DNA of 11,651 nucleotides from CAZKRU01 sp964555235 (lineage in GTDB: Bacteria; Verrucomicrobiota; Verrucomicrobiia; Methylacidiphilales; CAMAQI01). Positions 10,955 through 11,651 of this stretch are shown in pieces. The DNA lies in contig CAZKRU010000098.1 of NCBI GenBank assembly GCA_964555235.1, positions 1-11,651 on the forward strand, written 5' to 3'. Position 1 is the stretch's first letter; the number at the start of each line of letters is the position of its first letter. Under the pieces are notes generated by a model. That model saw only the letters and a program-made list of their open reading frames with translations, was not told the DNA's origin and searched no databases. Position numbers and translations under genes: made by a program.

Positions 10955-11651
10955 ATGAAGACGATCGGGGTGTTGATCGTTTTTTGCGGTCTCTGGGCGG
11001 CGCAGGCAGCAGAACCGTCGACCTACACGATCTGTAGTTGGAATATTCAGAATTACGGGGTGACGGACCGGTTTATTGAGAATCGCCGGGTCAATGCGGC
11101 GATGAAACCGGAGGCTGAGATCGAGTCGATGCTGGCGGTGCTTCAACGAATTCGCCCGGATATTTTGGGAGTGAGTGAGGTGATTCAGGATCCTCAGGAT
11201 CGGTTCCTCAAGGATTTGGAGCAGCGATTCACCAAGGCGGGGCTCGGCTTTTTACATCGTGCAACGGTGAGAGGAGAGGATTCGAGAATTCAATGCGTTC
11301 TCTTTTCCCGGTTTCCCATTGTGGAGCAGATCGCGCATGAAGACCTGCGTTTTCCCGTGACTCGAGAGAGTAAAAGCACGCATCAGAAACAAGAAGGAGC
11401 GATGCGGATTTCTCGAGGATTGTTGCACGCTCGAATCCGGGTGCGTGAGGGGTACGACGTGGAGGTAATGCAGGTTCATTTGAAGTCGCGTCGTCCGTAT
11501 CCGGAAATTCTGAGCGATGAGCCGAAGGAGGATGGAGAGGCCTATGTGCGGCGTCAAGAGGCGGTGCTGATTAAAAACGCGATGAATCGTCGTCTGGAGC
11601 AGAATCCGAAAGCGAACTTGATCCTGATGGGGGATTTGAATGATACGCCGC
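10955..11651 (+). CDS. Secreted endonuclease/exonuclease/phosphatase-family protein, partial
   Basis: The gene runs off the right edge after 232 codons. Translation begins MKTIGVLIVFCGLWAAQA, a signal peptide with a likely cleavage before AEP, so the product is exported. The mature part shows the metal-dependent EEP (DNase I-like) signatures: CSWNIQNYG (27-35) with the metal-site Asn, DILGVSEV with the catalytic Glu, a central QVHLKS, and GDLNDTP at the window end with the D-x-N pair. The family includes nucleases, phosphodiesterases and sphingomyelinases; an exported one could scavenge DNA or phosphate, but the substrate cannot be fixed from this part. It begins 2 bases after the speA stop (TGA-AG-ATG), suggesting an operon and possibly translational reinitiation, as no Shine-Dalgarno is evident. 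Confidence 0.85.
   Translation, partial: MKTIGVLIVFCGLWAAQAAEPSTYTICSWNIQNYGVTDRFIENRRVNAAMKPEAEIESMLAVLQRIRPDILGVSEVIQDPQDRFLKDLEQRFTKAGLGFLHRATVRGEDSRIQCVLFSRFPIVEQIAHEDLRFPVTRESKSTHQKQEGAMRISRGLLHARIRVREGYDVEVMQVHLKSRRPYPEILSDEPKEDGEAYVRRQEAVLIKNAMNRRLEQNPKANLILMGDLNDTP

Noticed and set aside
1..11651. CRISPR array
   Set aside because: No set of regularly spaced short direct repeats was found; the only exact long direct repeat is the two-copy 50-bp tRNA-derived one.

Overview
The window looks like a chromosomal stretch of a moderate-GC Gram-negative bacterium, probably of the Verrucomicrobiota/PVC group. That assignment is an inference. It rests on a GT9 (heptosyltransferase-like) glycosyltransferase, a biosynthetic arginine decarboxylase SpeA, and intergenic spaces packed with short inverted repeats (GGTAGGGCGG-type and CGCCAAGGCGC-type) that I associate from memory with that group. 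No rRNA or other phylogenetic marker is present to settle it.

Left end (1-623): a tRNA-Arg(TCT) gene on the minus strand is followed directly by a tiny GIY-YIG nuclease gene. Beyond that gene lies a second, damaged copy of the tRNA 3' half. A perfect 50-bp direct repeat therefore brackets the nuclease with a 326-bp period, which looks like a miniature tRNA-associated mobile unit.

Centre (624-6722): a minus-strand row of genes reads, in transcription order, uvrA (excision repair), a GT9 glycosyltransferase, xerD (tyrosine recombinase, ATGA overlap with the GT9 gene) and a secreted alpha/beta hydrolase. The gaps hold a 59-bp double-hairpin repeat just after the uvrA stop and a 92-bp inverted repeat just after the xerD stop.

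Right-centre (6723-9038): this is an accessory-looking, repeat-rich zone. It has a solitary DUF433 antitoxin-like gene whose ATG overlaps the end of an inverted repeat, then two minus-strand genes (a small three-helix membrane protein and a 297-residue protein of unknown function). Each of these two starts 8-10 bases after a GTTAGGC heptamer, the pattern of integron gene cassettes. No integrase gene is visible, so if this is real it is an orphan cassette pair.

Right end (9039-11651): speA on the plus strand is followed after 2 bases by a secreted endonuclease/exonuclease/phosphatase-family gene that runs off the window. The housekeeping genes (uvrA, xerD, speA, tRNA) are ordinary; the interest is in the small elements between them.
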